Position numbers and translations under genes: made by a program
Shown: positions 1 to 9,129 of the stretch, one piece after another
How the letters are laid out: each line of letters begins with the position of its first letter
Position numbering within the stretch: position 1 is the stretch's first letter
Notes under the pieces: model-generated
The model's database searches: none
Told to the model about the DNA's origin: nothing
What the model saw: the letters and a program-made list of their open reading frames with translations, nothing else
NCBI GenBank assembly: GCA_900313905.1
Contig: OMTG01000124.1
Span: 1-64,000, forward strand
Direction: 5' to 3'
From: an uncultured Actinomycetes bacterium
GTDB taxonomy: Bacteria > Actinomycetota > Coriobacteriia > Coriobacteriales > Atopobiaceae
DNA: 64,000 nucleotides

Positions 1-9
1 GCGAACATT

Positions 10-85
10 TGGTGGCGGGGAAGGGAATCGAACCCCTGACACGGGGATTTTCAGTCCCCTGCTCTACCAACTGAGCTACCCAGCC
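10..85 (-). tRNA. tRNA-Phe (GAA)
   Basis: Read on the minus strand, this 76-base stretch folds as a cloverleaf. It has a D arm after GGCTGGG, an anticodon stem GGGGA/TCCCC enclosing the loop CTGAAAA (anticodon GAA, phenylalanine), a T arm with TTCGATT loop, and an encoded CCA end. The acceptor stem pairs except for one T-C mismatch at its fourth pair. A good promoter lies just upstream. Confidence 0.96.
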
Positions 86-112
86 GAAGTGCGCTTCTTT
101 GCGCGCTTGTTT

Positions 113-141
113 ATAGTAACAGACCACCGCCCCAAGTCCAA
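113..141 (-). promoter_or_regulatory. sigma-70-type promoter of tRNA-Phe
   Basis: On the minus strand TTGGAC and TACTAT are separated by exactly 17 bases, and the -10 hexamer ends 27 bases before the tRNA 5' end. This is the expected geometry for a stable-RNA promoter. Confidence 0.75.
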
Positions 142-191
142 GACTTTTTTTAAATTTGTTGGCGCGATGGAGACGATGGCGCGAGATGCCG

Positions 192-1433
192 CTATCTCTT
201 GCGCTTCTCCGGGAAATGATAGGGCGCAACGGTGCGGGAATGCCTGAGCGGAGATCCTGCAAAGGTCACGCCGCATGAGAGGGATCCATCCTGTGCCGGC
301 TTCTCTGGATGCAGGGCCTTTCCAGCTGCAGCATCCTCGCCCGCATCTGCCGACTTCCCAGCTTCTGCTTCTGCCTTCTTGGGTGTCTTGGCCGCAGATG
401 CGCTGACCTTGTCCGGCATCTTCTCTGGCTCTCCCAGAGATGCAGGCCCATCAGGCATTGACGGCTGGGCCGCATCTCCTAGATCGTCCTTTGCCGCCAC
501 GGCTGCTTCTGGGACCTTGCGCGGTGCCTCTGCAGGCACCCCGGAATCCTGGAGTGCGGCCTGGCGGCCTGCAAGCTCCCTCTGGGCCTTCTGGAGGGCT
601 TCTTTGGCCTGGCCAAGCTCGCGGACAAGCTCCCGCGCCGATGCCTCGGCCTTCTCCTTCCCTCTTGATGCTGCCGCCAGCTCATCTCTTGTGCGGATCA
701 GCTCCTTGGTGGCATTGCCCTGATCCTGGAGCGTCTTCGCAAGCAGGCGCTGGTCCGCTTCCAGTGCCGCGATCCTGTCTGCGAGGGCCTTCTGCTGGGT
801 TTCGGGCCTGAGCCTTTCAAGCTCAACCTGCGCTGACGTCAGATTGTCCTGCGCCTCTGCAAGCGCCTTCTCCAGAAGGGCGCTCTTTGCCTTTGCATGC
901 TCTGCTTCGTCCTTGAGCCCTGCCACCTGCTGCCGGGCTGCTTCGAGCTCTCTTTCGAGCTCCAGCAGGCGGTTCTTGTCGCCTTCGCCCTCTCGCTCTG
1001 TCCTTGCCTGTCCGGCTTCGATCGCTGCCTGTGCCTTCTTCAGCTCGACTTTTGCCCCATCGCAGTCCATCTGCGCCTGGGCAAGCCGCTCCTCGAGCAC
1101 ATGCTTCTCATCCGACAGATGCCTGAGCCGCCACTCGAGGCCATCCTTCTCATCCTGGAGTTCATCGAGCTTCTTCTCGGCTGCCTGCTTGCCGGACTGG
1201 GCTTCTGCCAGCTCATCCTCGAGGCTCGTCCGCTCCTCTTCAGCACCGTCCAGCATCGATCTGAGGCGTCCATTCTCCGCAAGCGCATCGCGGAGAAGGT
1301 CGACGAGCTTGGCGCCATCCAGTCCGGTGCCAGCTCCATCCGAGCGCCGCTCCTCATACGAAGGGTGCTTCGATTTGCCATGCTTCTTCTTCATTTTCTT
1401 GGAGGACAGCTCCTCCATGTCAGCCTGCTTCAT
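192..1433 (-). CDS. long coiled-coil protein of unknown function
   Basis: A 413-residue soluble protein. After a short Lys-rich start (residues 1-25), residues about 40-295 are an almost unbroken Glu/Lys/Ala/Leu/Gln heptad-type coiled coil. The last 100 residues are Pro/Ala/Lys-rich and look disordered, ending in a basic tail. There is no signal peptide, membrane helix or catalytic motif. I chose the ATG at 1433 because AGAGG lies 8 bases before it; an in-frame GTG three codons earlier has the site too close. Coiled-coil proteins of this kind can be scaffolds or SMC-like partners, but nothing here names a role. It stands alone beside the tRNA. The family was not recognised. Confidence 0.7.
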   Translation of the reverse strand: MKQADMEELSSKKMKKKHGKSKHPSYEERRSDGAGTGLDGAKLVDLLRDALAENGRLRSMLDGAEEERTSLEDELAEAQSGKQAAEKKLDELQDEKDGLEWRLRHLSDEKHVLEERLAQAQMDCDGAKVELKKAQAAIEAGQARTEREGEGDKNRLLELERELEAARQQVAGLKDEAEHAKAKSALLEKALAEAQDNLTSAQVELERLRPETQQKALADRIAALEADQRLLAKTLQDQGNATKELIRTRDELAAASRGKEKAEASARELVRELGQAKEALQKAQRELAGRQAALQDSGVPAEAPRKVPEAAVAAKDDLGDAAQPSMPDGPASLGEPEKMPDKVSASAAKTPKKAEAEAGKSADAGEDAAAGKALHPEKPAQDGSLSCGVTFAGSPLRHSRTVAPYHFPEKRKR

Positions 1434-1518
1434 GAGGGGCACCTCTCAAAGCTCGTCTTTCCAGCACTGCCTATGCCAGGCGTATAGCCCTGACATGCAC
1501 AAGGCAGCCATCCGTTCC

Positions 1519-1539
1519 TGCATGCATGCATGCATGCAT
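1519..1539. repeat. perfect TGCA tetranucleotide repeat
   Basis: Five uninterrupted TGCA units plus one base form a 21-base microsatellite in the intergenic region upstream of the coiled-coil gene. The tract is also fully self-complementary. No function is visible; it could vary in length by slippage. Confidence 0.8.
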
Positions 1540-1713
1540 CTGAAATATACCGCATCTTCTTTAGGGCTCTCAGTTCATTTCCCCGGCTGCAAGTCACGTT
1601 CCACTAATACAGGCACCTGAAAGTTATACTCGAGCCACTGTCTTAAACATATAGAATGCAGCTTAGTGGTACATAGCCCAGCGACAGATCCAACGTAAGG
1701 AGGATTACGGACG

Positions 1714-2630
1714 ATGCAGGCAGTGGTTTTCGATATAGGTGGCACGGCCGTCAAATATTCGCTGATGGATGAGACCGAATCATTCTTGAGCAAGGGCAGC
1801 TTCCCGACGCCAAAGACATCGGCAGACGATCTTCTTGCCGGAATCCAGGATGTCTGGACTCGCCTCGGCACCAATGCATCCGGCATCGCGATCAGCGCCC
1901 CCGGCGTGATCGAGCACCACCGCTTCCAGCGGACCGGAGGCGCCCTCTCTTACGCCTATGGGCTGCCCTTGGCAGACCGTGTCGAAGAGCTCTGCCAGTG
2001 CCCTGCCACAGTCGGAAATGACGGCAAGTGCGCTGCCTTGGCAGAGCTGCGCTCAGGGCGCTCCAAGGCGTACAGAATGGCGCTGCGCTGATTGCCGGCA
2101 CCGGACTCGGCGGAGGCCTGATTGTCGATGGAAAGGTCGTCACAGGCCCTCATGGATCCGCCGGGGAGCTCAGCTGGCTCAACACCGATTTCGCCAATGA
2201 AGATCCATCCCCCTTCTCGATGCTTGGCATGTCCTGCAGCACGTCCAACCTACTCAGCCATATGCGCGAGGAAACAGGCCTCAGCGAGGAGGAGCTTCCG
2301 GATGACCTCGCAGCCTTCAAGCTGCTCGATACTGGGGACAAGAGGGCAGAGAAGGCCTTCTCCGACTGGTGCACCAACGTGGCCACCCTCATCTACAACC
2401 TCACCGTTATCCTCGATATCGAACGTGCAGCCATAGGCGGCGGCATCAGCGTCCAGCCCCGCGTCGTCTCAGGCATACGGGAGGCTCTGGCAACCATCAC
2501 GAGAAGGCTGCCGCCGACCTTCTCGTCTACCATCACCCTGCCCGAGGTCGTGAGGTGCCACTATGGCAGCGAGGCCAACCAGATTGGCGCCCTCAACATC
2601 TTCCTCGAAGCGCAGCACCAGAAGGACTAG
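1714..2630 (+). pseudogene. ROK-family sugar kinase/regulator, interrupted by one frameshift
   Basis: The first part (1714-2091) carries the ROK phosphate-binding motif with DIGGTAVK near residue 7 and the conserved VGNDGKCAALAEL segment. The remainder lies in a different frame from about 2076 to 2630 and starts exactly where the family continues, with the GTGLGGGLI glycine motif. Joining them needs one missing base near 2073-2080 and gives a protein of about 305 residues, normal for ROK. The usual zinc motifs are absent: GELSW replaces GExGH and there is no CxCGxxGCxE, as in the zinc-less ROK branch. A perfect TAAGGAGG site precedes the ATG. ROK proteins phosphorylate sugars such as glucose or N-acetylmannosamine. 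It may be a recent pseudogene or a sequencing error; no slippery heptamer suggests programmed shifting. Confidence 0.85.
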
Positions 2631-2648
2631 ATTCATGCGTCCATAAAG

Positions 2649-2683
2649 AAGGCGCCACCAGGCCAAGCCCGGTGGCGCCTTTC
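2649..2683. terminator. bidirectional intrinsic terminator between the ROK gene and the PTS EIIA gene
   Basis: An 11-base-pair perfect stem (AAGGCGCCACC / GGTGGCGCCTT) with an 11-base loop sits between the convergent genes. Short T-rich tails flank it on both strands. Confidence 0.8.
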
Positions 2684-2703
2684 ATCTGAACGCCATATGA
2701 TGC

Positions 2704-3156
2704 TCAGGAGAGCTCATCTCCGACCGCGGCGACCACATCGGCCGGCGTCTTTGCTTCGAGGATAGCACGCACCCGCTCTTCGCTGTCGAGGAGCTCCATG
2801 ACCTGCACGAGCGTCGGAACCTGCTCTGCGGGATCGACGACTGCCAGCATTACGAGGATCTGGACGGGGAGCGGCTTCTCCGGCGATCCCATGAGCGCGA
2901 AATCGATCGGCTTCTTCAGGACTGCAATCCCCAGGGCATCCGAGACCACATACTCCGTCGAGCAATGGGGCACTGCCGCATTGACGGGCTTGCACTCAAG
3001 ACCGGTCGGATAGATCTTCTCGCGCTCTATCACCGCATCGGGGAAGGTGCTCTTCACCTTGTGCAGCTCGACGAACTTGTCCGCCATGGTCCGCAGCGCC
3101 TCTTCGGCAGTCTCTGCCTCAAGGCCGAGCATGACCAATCGCTCATCTACCACCAT
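2704..3156 (-). CDS. PTS EIIA component, fructose/galactitol type
   Basis: A 150-residue cytosolic PTS EIIA-type-2 protein. The segment AAVPHCST near residue 65 contains the conserved histidine that accepts phosphate from HPr, and overall length matches a single free-standing EIIA, closest in style to galactitol-type GatA. The ATG at 3156 follows GGAGG by 6 bases; the open frame further upstream is not needed. No EIIB or EIIC lies next to it, so its permease must be elsewhere or it is regulatory. The neighbouring sugar kinase across the terminator suggests a carbohydrate theme only weakly. Confidence 0.85.
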   Translation of the reverse strand: MVVDERLVMLGLEAETAEEALRTMADKFVELHKVKSTFPDAVIEREKIYPTGLECKPVNAAVPHCSTEYVVSDALGIAVLKKPIDFALMGSPEKPLPVQILVMLAVVDPAEQVPTLVQVMELLDSEERVRAILEAKTPADVVAAVGDELS

Positions 3157-3290
3157 GGAAACCTCCGAAGATACCCTTGTGCACTGCCAGCTTCCTAAGC
3201 CTACACCATATCCCCACCCTATCGCCACGTTCTTTCCAGATTCAGGGCAGACGGCCGGATTTGGCAGGCTCCTGAATCCAGGAAGGGCAG

Positions 3291-3875
3291 CTAGAGGATG
3301 AGATCTGCTGTCTCGAGCTTCGGGACGTGATGGGTCGTGCCTTCTCCATGCCAATAGGTGAGGCCATGCTCGGTCGTGGCAGGCTCGATCACGACCTCCT
3401 CGCCCGGCACGCCAAGCGCGACCACGAGCGTCACGGCGAAGCCGGTGTCTGCCAGCCCCTCCTCTTCGGTCAGGACCTTGTCGAAGTTCCTGAGCATGCA
3501 GCCGCCAAGGCCTAGCGTATGGGCGCCCAGCATGATGGTCTGCGCCGCGATGCCCGCGTCGTAGCAGCGGATGGGGTTGTTCAATGCCTTCTCAGGGGCG
3601 AGGATCAGGATGTAGCCGGTCGGCTTCTCCCCTTCGACCGGGCCATCCCAGTCCTTCAGGGCTGCTGCCCAATGCAGATGGGAGAAGATCCTTGCGCATT
3701 CCTCGCTGCCGCAGGCCACATGGAAGCGCAGGAGCTGCGTATTGTTGCCGGTTGGCGCGAAGTGTGCCGCCTCGACCAGCTTCAGGAGCTGCTCCTCCGT
3801 GACATGCTTCGTCTCGTCGAAGCGCCTGTAGGTGCGGCTCGACTTCATGAGAGCCAGATATTCCTCATACTCCAT
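3291..3875 (-). CDS. nitroreductase-family FMN oxidoreductase
   Basis: A 194-residue flavin reductase-like protein. The N-terminus (YLALMKSSRTYRRFDE) is the classic nitroreductase FMN phosphate-binding segment, followed by HFAPTGNNTQ, and GLGGCMLRNF near residue 135 completes the flavin site. Such enzymes use NAD(P)H to reduce nitro groups, quinones or flavins; the substrate cannot be told. I prefer the ATG at 3875, where the domain begins and a GGGGGAAG site precedes it; a TTG at 3917 would add 14 residues. It follows the aminotransferase gene on the same strand by 68 bases and is probably co-transcribed with it. Confidence 0.85.
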   Translation of the reverse strand: MEYEEYLALMKSSRTYRRFDETKHVTEEQLLKLVEAAHFAPTGNNTQLLRFHVACGSEECARIFSHLHWAAALKDWDGPVEGEKPTGYILILAPEKALNNPIRCYDAGIAAQTIMLGAHTLGLGGCMLRNFDKVLTEEEGLADTGFAVTLVVALGVPGEEVVIEPATTEHGLTYWHGEGTTHHVPKLETADLIL

Positions 3876-3943
3876 GGATTGCGACTTCCCCCAAGGCTTG
3901 CCCCAAGCCTTCTTCAAGAGCTCTTGCAGATGCCGCTTTCGAT

Positions 3944-5101
3944 CTACAGGCCAGCCGCTGCGATGGCTGCGACCGCTTCCTTGATCTTCTCAGGAGGCAT
4001 CACGAGGGCGAAGCGTACATAGCCCTCGCCAGCCGGGCCGAAGCTCGCGCCCGGCGTCACGATCACGCCGCTTCTCTCCATGAGCTCGAGCGTGAAGGCG
4101 ATGGAGTCGGTGCGGCCATGCGGAAGCTTCGCCCAGACGAAGAGCGTGCCATGGCAGTTGGGGCGCTCCCAGCCGATGGACTCGAGGCCGTCGCAGAGAG
4201 CATCCCTGCGCTCCTTGTAGGCAAGGCGCTGGCGCTCAACGCCGTCGAGCGGCCCCGTGAGGCAGGCGATCGCGACATTCTGCTCGGCGAAGAACATGCC
4301 GAAGTCGACCTGGCTCCTGAGCTTGTAGGTGGCTTCTACGATGTCCTTCCTGCCGACGAGGAAGGAGAGCCGCACGCCCGTGACATCGAAGGACTTCGAG
4401 AGCGACAGGAACTCGACGCCCACATCCATGGCGCCAGGATAGTTGAAGAACGAGCTCGAGACGCCTTCGAAGACCACATCGGCGTAGGCGTTGTCGTGGA
4501 TGATCACGATATCATGCTTCTTCGCGAAGGCGATGATCTCTTCATACACCTCAGGCGTGCCGACCGAACCCACTGGGTTGGCAGGGAGCGAGACGATCAT
4601 GTACTTGGCCTTGTCCGCCACATCGTCGGGGATGTCGGCCACATAGGGCAGGAAGTCATGCTCGGCAGTCAGCGGATAATAGTAGGGCGTGGCCCCTGCA
4701 AGCTGGGTGCCCGCGCGGAACACAGGGTAGCAGGGATCGGGGACGAGCGCGATGTCGCCCGGGTCTGCCAGCGCCTCGCAGACATACTGCATGCCTTCCT
4801 GCGTGCCGCGGCAGCTCATGACCTGGTCAGGCGTGAGCCCATCCACATCGAAGCGGCGCTTGTAGTAGTCGCAGACCGCCTGCTTGAGCTCAGGCTTGTC
4901 GTGGAGGGCATACTTCCAGTTCGCATCATCGGCCGCAGAGTCGATGAGGGCCTGCTTGATGTAGTCGGGCGTATCGAAGTCAGGCGTGCCGACCGAGAGG
5001 TCCCAGACCTGGCGTCCCTCCGCTTCGAGCTCACGGCGCTTCTGGTTCAGGGAGGCAAAGACCTCGTCTCCGAAAAGATCGAGTCGTTTGGAGAACTGCA
5101 T
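3944..5101 (-). CDS. class I/II PLP-dependent aminotransferase
   Basis: A 385-residue fold-type I aminotransferase resembling the DapL/aspartate aminotransferase branch. Visible marks are WDLSVGTPDFDTPDYI near the N-terminus, SLPANPVGSVG at the substrate loop, HDNAYADVVF (cofactor-contacting Asp and Tyr), SLSKSFDVTGVRLSF with the PLP-binding lysine, and the C-terminal YVRFALV arginine that binds the substrate carboxylate. It transfers an amino group between an amino acid and a 2-oxoacid. The exact substrate is open; it could serve as the general or aromatic transaminase, or act in lysine synthesis. No ilvE is found in the window, so a role in branched-chain transamination is possible but unproven. 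Confidence 0.88.
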   Translation of the reverse strand: MQFSKRLDLFGDEVFASLNQKRRELEAEGRQVWDLSVGTPDFDTPDYIKQALIDSAADDANWKYALHDKPELKQAVCDYYKRRFDVDGLTPDQVMSCRGTQEGMQYVCEALADPGDIALVPDPCYPVFRAGTQLAGATPYYYPLTAEHDFLPYVADIPDDVADKAKYMIVSLPANPVGSVGTPEVYEEIIAFAKKHDIVIIHDNAYADVVFEGVSSSFFNYPGAMDVGVEFLSLSKSFDVTGVRLSFLVGRKDIVEATYKLRSQVDFGMFFAEQNVAIACLTGPLDGVERQRLAYKERRDALCDGLESIGWERPNCHGTLFVWAKLPHGRTDSIAFTLELMERSGVIVTPGASFGPAGEGYVRFALVMPPEKIKEAVAAIAAAGL

Positions 5102-5260
5102 CTGCTATCACGCTCCGGGACAGGACAGGGCCTCTTGCACCCTGCCACAGGTATTCAAGTCATTGTTCCATTGTAAGGATATAGGGCGCACGCAGGTTCA
5201 GGAATCATGAAGTCGGTTGCCTGAAGCTCATGGAGCGGGGCAATAGCACCCAGCTTCAGC

Positions 5261-5295
5261 AAAAAGCGAGGGCCGGCCCCCAGGCCAGCCCTCGC
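5261..5295 (-). terminator. intrinsic terminator of the hydrogenase operon
   Basis: On the minus strand a GC-rich hairpin (GCGAGGGC / GCCCTCGC, extended by GGCC pairs) is followed by TTTTT, 19 bases after the hydrogenase stop codon. Confidence 0.85.
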
Positions 5296-5313
5296 AGTGT
5301 TCTGAAGCCTTCC

Positions 5314-7047
5314 CTACTCCTCGCCCGGCATCTTCCAGCCGTGCTGATCGGTATGGAGGAGCTGCTCTGCCCTCTCGGAGAGCGGCTCTCCCAGATACTT
5401 CTCGTAGACCCGCACGATATCGGGATTCTCGTAGGAGTTGCGGTACTGGGAGACGCGGTCGAGCCCATAGAGCACCTGCCCGCGCGCCCCTGCAAGCTCT
5501 TGGCCGTCGTGGATCGGCTGCCCGCCGCCACCGACGCAGCCACCAGGGCAGGCCATGACCTCAACGAAGTCGTAGTGGGCCTCGCCCGCCACGATGGCAT
5601 CACAGAGCCTCTTGGCATTGCCGAGGCCGCTTGCCACGGCGACACGCACCGTGCTGCCCGCCAAGTCGAACTCGGCCTCCTTCCAGCCCGTGAGGCCACG
5701 GACATTCTTGAAGGCGTCCTGGGGAGGCGTCTCCCCGGTCACGAGGTGGAAGGCCGTGCGCAGCGCCGCCTCCATCACGCCACCGGTTGCGCCGAAGATG
5801 ATGCCGGCGCCCGTGCCCTCGCCGAGCGGCTCGTCGAAGGGGACCTCCTCCAAGGCATGCACGTCGATATGGTCGGCGCGGATCATGCGGTCGATCTCGC
5901 GGACCGTGAGGACGCAGTCCACATCAGGGTCGCCACAGGCATCCCGCATGGTCGGAAGCGCGCATTCGGCCTTCTTCGCGACGCAGGGCATCACCGAGAC
6001 GGAGAAGATGTCGTGGGGATCGATGCCAAGGTATTCGGCGTAGTAGCTCTTCACGATCGCGCCGAACATCTGCTGCGGCGACTTCGAGGTCGAGACATCG
6101 TCCACAAGCTCCGGATAGTGGGCCTTCACGAAGCGGACCCAGCCCGGGCAGCAGGACGTGAACATCGGGTGCTCGTGCTTCGTGCCATCGCCGATGCGAT
6201 GCAGAAGCTCGGTCCCCTCCTCCATGATCGTGAGGTCGGCCGAGAAGTCGGTATTCACGACGTAGTCGAAGCCCATCTTGTGGAGGGCGCAGACGAGATG
6301 CTCGATCGTGGACTCCTCAGGCGAGAGCCCCCAATGGTCGCCCCAGGCCGTGCGCACGGACGGCGCGATCTGGACGATCGTGACCTTCTTCGGATCGGCA
6401 AGCGCATCGTAGACACGTCCGGTATCGTCGCGCTCGCGGAGTGCCCCTGTCGGGCAGTGCGTGATGCACTGGCCGCAGAGCGTGCAGGGGGCTTCGGTGA
6501 TGGGACGCCCGCTCCTGACGTTCACGGCCGTGTGGGCGCCACGGTTCGTGATGTCCCAGACATCGGAGGCCTGGATCTTGTCGCAGACCTGGATGCAGCG
6601 CAGGCAGTTGATGCACTTGTCGTTGTTGCGGATGAGCGGGAAGGTCTTGTCCCACGGCAGATGCGGCAGATGCTTCTCGTAGGGAAGCTCGAAGATGCCA
6701 AGATCGTTCGCGAGGCTCTGCAGCGTGCAATTGCCCGAGCGCACGCAGCTCGTGCACTCCGAGTCATGCTGCGACAGCAGGAACTCGACATTGGTCTTGC
6801 GGGCAGAGCGCACCTTCGGGCTGTTCGTGAAGACCTTCATCCCGTCAAGCACGTAGTTGTTGCAGGCGGCGACGAGCTGGTCAGTGCCCTCGAGCTCCAC
6901 GACGCAGACGCGGCAGGCGCCAATCTCATTGATGTCCTTCAGATAGCAGAGGGTGGGGATATGCACGCCTGCGGCACAGGCGGCCTCCAGGATGGTGGCA
7001 TGGTCGTCCACCTGCACCTCCACCCCATCGACGGTGACTGTTACCAT
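5314..7047 (-). CDS. [FeFe] hydrogenase catalytic subunit, group A (HndD/HydA type)
   Basis: A 577-residue iron-only hydrogenase. Domains in order are a 2Fe-2S ferredoxin-like domain (CYLKDINEIGACRVC), a His/Cys 4Fe-4S site (HDSECTSCVRSGNC), two bacterial 4Fe-4S clusters (CINCLRCIQVC and CTLCGQCITHC), the H-cluster domain and the C-terminal small-subunit segment (YENPDIVRVYEKYLGEPL). The three H-cluster signatures are intact: TSCCPGW near residue 295, MPCVAKKAE near 350 and MACPGGCVGGGGQP near 497. It reduces protons to H2 or oxidises H2. The ATG at 7047, with GGAGG 8 bases upstream, overlaps the end of the upstream gene by 7 bases, implying translational coupling. No HydEFG maturases are in the window. 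Confidence 0.96.
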   Translation of the reverse strand: MVTVTVDGVEVQVDDHATILEAACAAGVHIPTLCYLKDINEIGACRVCVVELEGTDQLVAACNNYVLDGMKVFTNSPKVRSARKTNVEFLLSQHDSECTSCVRSGNCTLQSLANDLGIFELPYEKHLPHLPWDKTFPLIRNNDKCINCLRCIQVCDKIQASDVWDITNRGAHTAVNVRSGRPITEAPCTLCGQCITHCPTGALRERDDTGRVYDALADPKKVTIVQIAPSVRTAWGDHWGLSPEESTIEHLVCALHKMGFDYVVNTDFSADLTIMEEGTELLHRIGDGTKHEHPMFTSCCPGWVRFVKAHYPELVDDVSTSKSPQQMFGAIVKSYYAEYLGIDPHDIFSVSVMPCVAKKAECALPTMRDACGDPDVDCVLTVREIDRMIRADHIDVHALEEVPFDEPLGEGTGAGIIFGATGGVMEAALRTAFHLVTGETPPQDAFKNVRGLTGWKEAEFDLAGSTVRVAVASGLGNAKRLCDAIVAGEAHYDFVEVMACPGGCVGGGGQPIHDGQELAGARGQVLYGLDRVSQYRNSYENPDIVRVYEKYLGEPLSERAEQLLHTDQHGWKMPGEE

Positions 7048-8864
7048 TGCATGTTCCTCCCCCCACGGAATGCGCCGAAGCCGAAGTGGTCGCAGCGCAG
7101 GCATCTCGATGCCTCCTGATGGGCCTCCTCTTCGGTGAGCCCATGCTCGACGAGCTTGAAGTCCTTCACGCGGTCAGCTGCCTCGCGCGTTGTCATCTCG
7201 CAGCGGGCGCACATGTTCTTGCCCTTGAACTGGACCGTCGGGATCTCGACATCCGCGACGATCTGATGATCGAAGCCGAGGTAGTGGTCGATATTTGCAG
7301 CGGCGACCTTGCCGGCATTGATGGCGCGGATCACCGTGGCAGGGCCGGTCTGGCAGTCGCCACCAGAGAAGACGCCCTCAAATCCTGGGACAGCACCGTC
7401 GGAGTCTGTCACGATGCGGCCACGATTGCATTTCATGCCCAGGGCCTCGAACGGTGCGGACTCGATGGCCTGACCGATGGCGACCATCACGCGCTCGCAG
7501 GGGATGACTTCCTCCGGAGCATCGGCTGGACGCGGTGCCGGGCGTCCGCCCTTCGGGCCGCCGATGATCTGCTTCTGGACCCTGAGGCCAGAGACCTTGC
7601 CGTCTTTCGTCTCGATCGCAAGCGGGGCATGGAGCTCGAGGAGCTCGCAGCCCTCGGCACGGGCGCCAGCAATCTCCTCGTCCTGTGCCGTCATGTCAGC
7701 GACACGGCGCCTATAGACGATCGTGACCTTCTCCGCATGGCAGCGGACGGCAGAGCGGGCGACATCCATCGCGACGTTGCCGCCACCGACGACGCAGACG
7801 CGCTGGCCTGTGAAGTCGGGAATCTCGTCGTCGCCAATCGAGCGAAGCATCTGCACGGCGGACTCGACACCGTCGGCATCCTCGCCCGGAAGCCCGAGCT
7901 GGCGGTCGGCATGGGCACCGATCGCGAGATACACTGCATCGTAGTCCTTCCTGAGCTGCTCCAGGTCGGAGCCTACGGTGCAATCGAGCTTCACGTCGAT
8001 GCCACAGTCAAGCAGCCACTGAATCTCCTCGTCCAAGCGCTCGCGCGGCAGGCGGTAGCTCGGGATGCCATAGCGGAGCATGCCGCCGAGATGGTGGCGT
8101 GCCTCGAAGATGGTCGGCTTGTGCCCCATCAGGGCAAGATAGTAGGCAGCGGAGAGCCCGGCCGGACCACCGCCGATGATGGCGACACGCTTGCCGGTTG
8201 CAGCGGCCTTCTTCGGCTTGTAGTCGCACTCCATATGCTCCGTGGCAAAGCGCTTGAGGCCGCGGATGTTCATCGGGTCGTCCACCATGCCACGGCGGCA
8301 GTGCATCTCGCAGGGATGCTCGCAGACAAGGCCGCAGACGACGGGCAGCGGGTTGTCCTTGCGAATGAGCTTCACGGCATCGGTGTTCCGGCCCGCCTCG
8401 ACGAGGGCGATGTAGCCTGGGATATCGACACCTGCCGGGCAGCCCGAGACGCAGGGCACGAGCTGGCTCTGCTTGAAGCCGCAGGCATGGTACTTGATAT
8501 GGTGCTCGAAGTCGTCCCGGAAGCCCCGGATGGCGGTCAGCGCCATGCTTCCCGCCTCATAGCCGATCGCGCAGTCGCTCGACAGATAGATTGTCCGCGC
8601 TGTCTTCTCGATCAGCTCCAGCGTATGCTCGTCGGCCTTGCCTTCGAGCACATCGTCCATCAGCTCCTTGAGCACACCCAGCCCGACACGGCAGGGTGTG
8701 CACTTGCCACAGCTCTGCGTTGCGCACATGCCGACGAAGGCAGCCGTGAACTCCACCGGGCAAGGGGCAAGCGAGCTGACAGAGAGCCGCTTCTCCACCG
8801 CCTCATGGAGGCCATCCATGACTGCTTGGGCTTCGCTGCGCTCGACCACATGCAATCTCGCCAT
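7041..8864 (-). CDS. hydrogenase partner: NuoF-type Fe-S domain fused to a GltD-type NAD(P)H/FAD oxidoreductase
   Basis: A 607-residue fusion. Residues about 1-130 match the C-terminal 4Fe-4S-binding part of NuoF/HndC (SCGKCTPCRVG), without the FMN/NADH Rossmann part. The remainder is a glutamate synthase small-subunit/NfnB-like flavoprotein: Fe-S cysteines (CVSGCPAGVDIPGY, CGLVCEHPCEMHCRR), an FAD motif GGGPAGLSAAYY, an NAD(P)H motif VVGGGNVAMDVARSA, and the terminal GGDCQTGPATVIRAINAGK. A Cys-rich tail (CARC, CLRC) may bind another cluster. It probably passes electrons between NAD(P)H and the hydrogenase, perhaps with ferredoxin in a bifurcating manner (inference). Start ATG follows AAGGAGAGG. 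It is first in a two-gene operon. Confidence 0.9.
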   Translation of the reverse strand: MARLHVVERSEAQAVMDGLHEAVEKRLSVSSLAPCPVEFTAAFVGMCATQSCGKCTPCRVGLGVLKELMDDVLEGKADEHTLELIEKTARTIYLSSDCAIGYEAGSMALTAIRGFRDDFEHHIKYHACGFKQSQLVPCVSGCPAGVDIPGYIALVEAGRNTDAVKLIRKDNPLPVVCGLVCEHPCEMHCRRGMVDDPMNIRGLKRFATEHMECDYKPKKAAATGKRVAIIGGGPAGLSAAYYLALMGHKPTIFEARHHLGGMLRYGIPSYRLPRERLDEEIQWLLDCGIDVKLDCTVGSDLEQLRKDYDAVYLAIGAHADRQLGLPGEDADGVESAVQMLRSIGDDEIPDFTGQRVCVVGGGNVAMDVARSAVRCHAEKVTIVYRRRVADMTAQDEEIAGARAEGCELLELHAPLAIETKDGKVSGLRVQKQIIGGPKGGRPAPRPADAPEEVIPCERVMVAIGQAIESAPFEALGMKCNRGRIVTDSDGAVPGFEGVFSGGDCQTGPATVIRAINAGKVAAANIDHYLGFDHQIVADVEIPTVQFKGKNMCARCEMTTREAADRVKDFKLVEHGLTEEEAHQEASRCLRCDHFGFGAFRGGRNMQW

Positions 8865-9129
8865 TGCGTTCCTCTCCTTGAATTGATGGGCACAGCGCCA
8901 GGGCAGAAGGAAGGCACAAGGCAATGGCAAGACGGGCAGGACGCTCCCCTCAGAGCCCTGCCCCGCACAGTGCAGGAGCATTCCCTCTCAATCTTCCGCC
9001 GTGCAGCCTCTCAGGATACCAGTTCATTGCCGCAAGAAACCTTGAGAAGCTCAATGACCAGACGGAGCGGCCACCCATTGGCGGTAACCGGTCGCCAGAT
9101 GGCGGCAGTGCCGGACATCCAGAGACAGA

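Noticed and set aside
1519-1539. CRISPR or attachment-site repeat
   Set aside because: It is a simple tetranucleotide tract with no spacers or second copy; no CRISPR array or cas gene was seen anywhere in the window.
2060-2095. Programmed ribosomal frameshift in the ROK gene
   Set aside because: No slippery heptamer, internal SD or stimulatory stem is visible around the junction; a plain indel or error is simpler.
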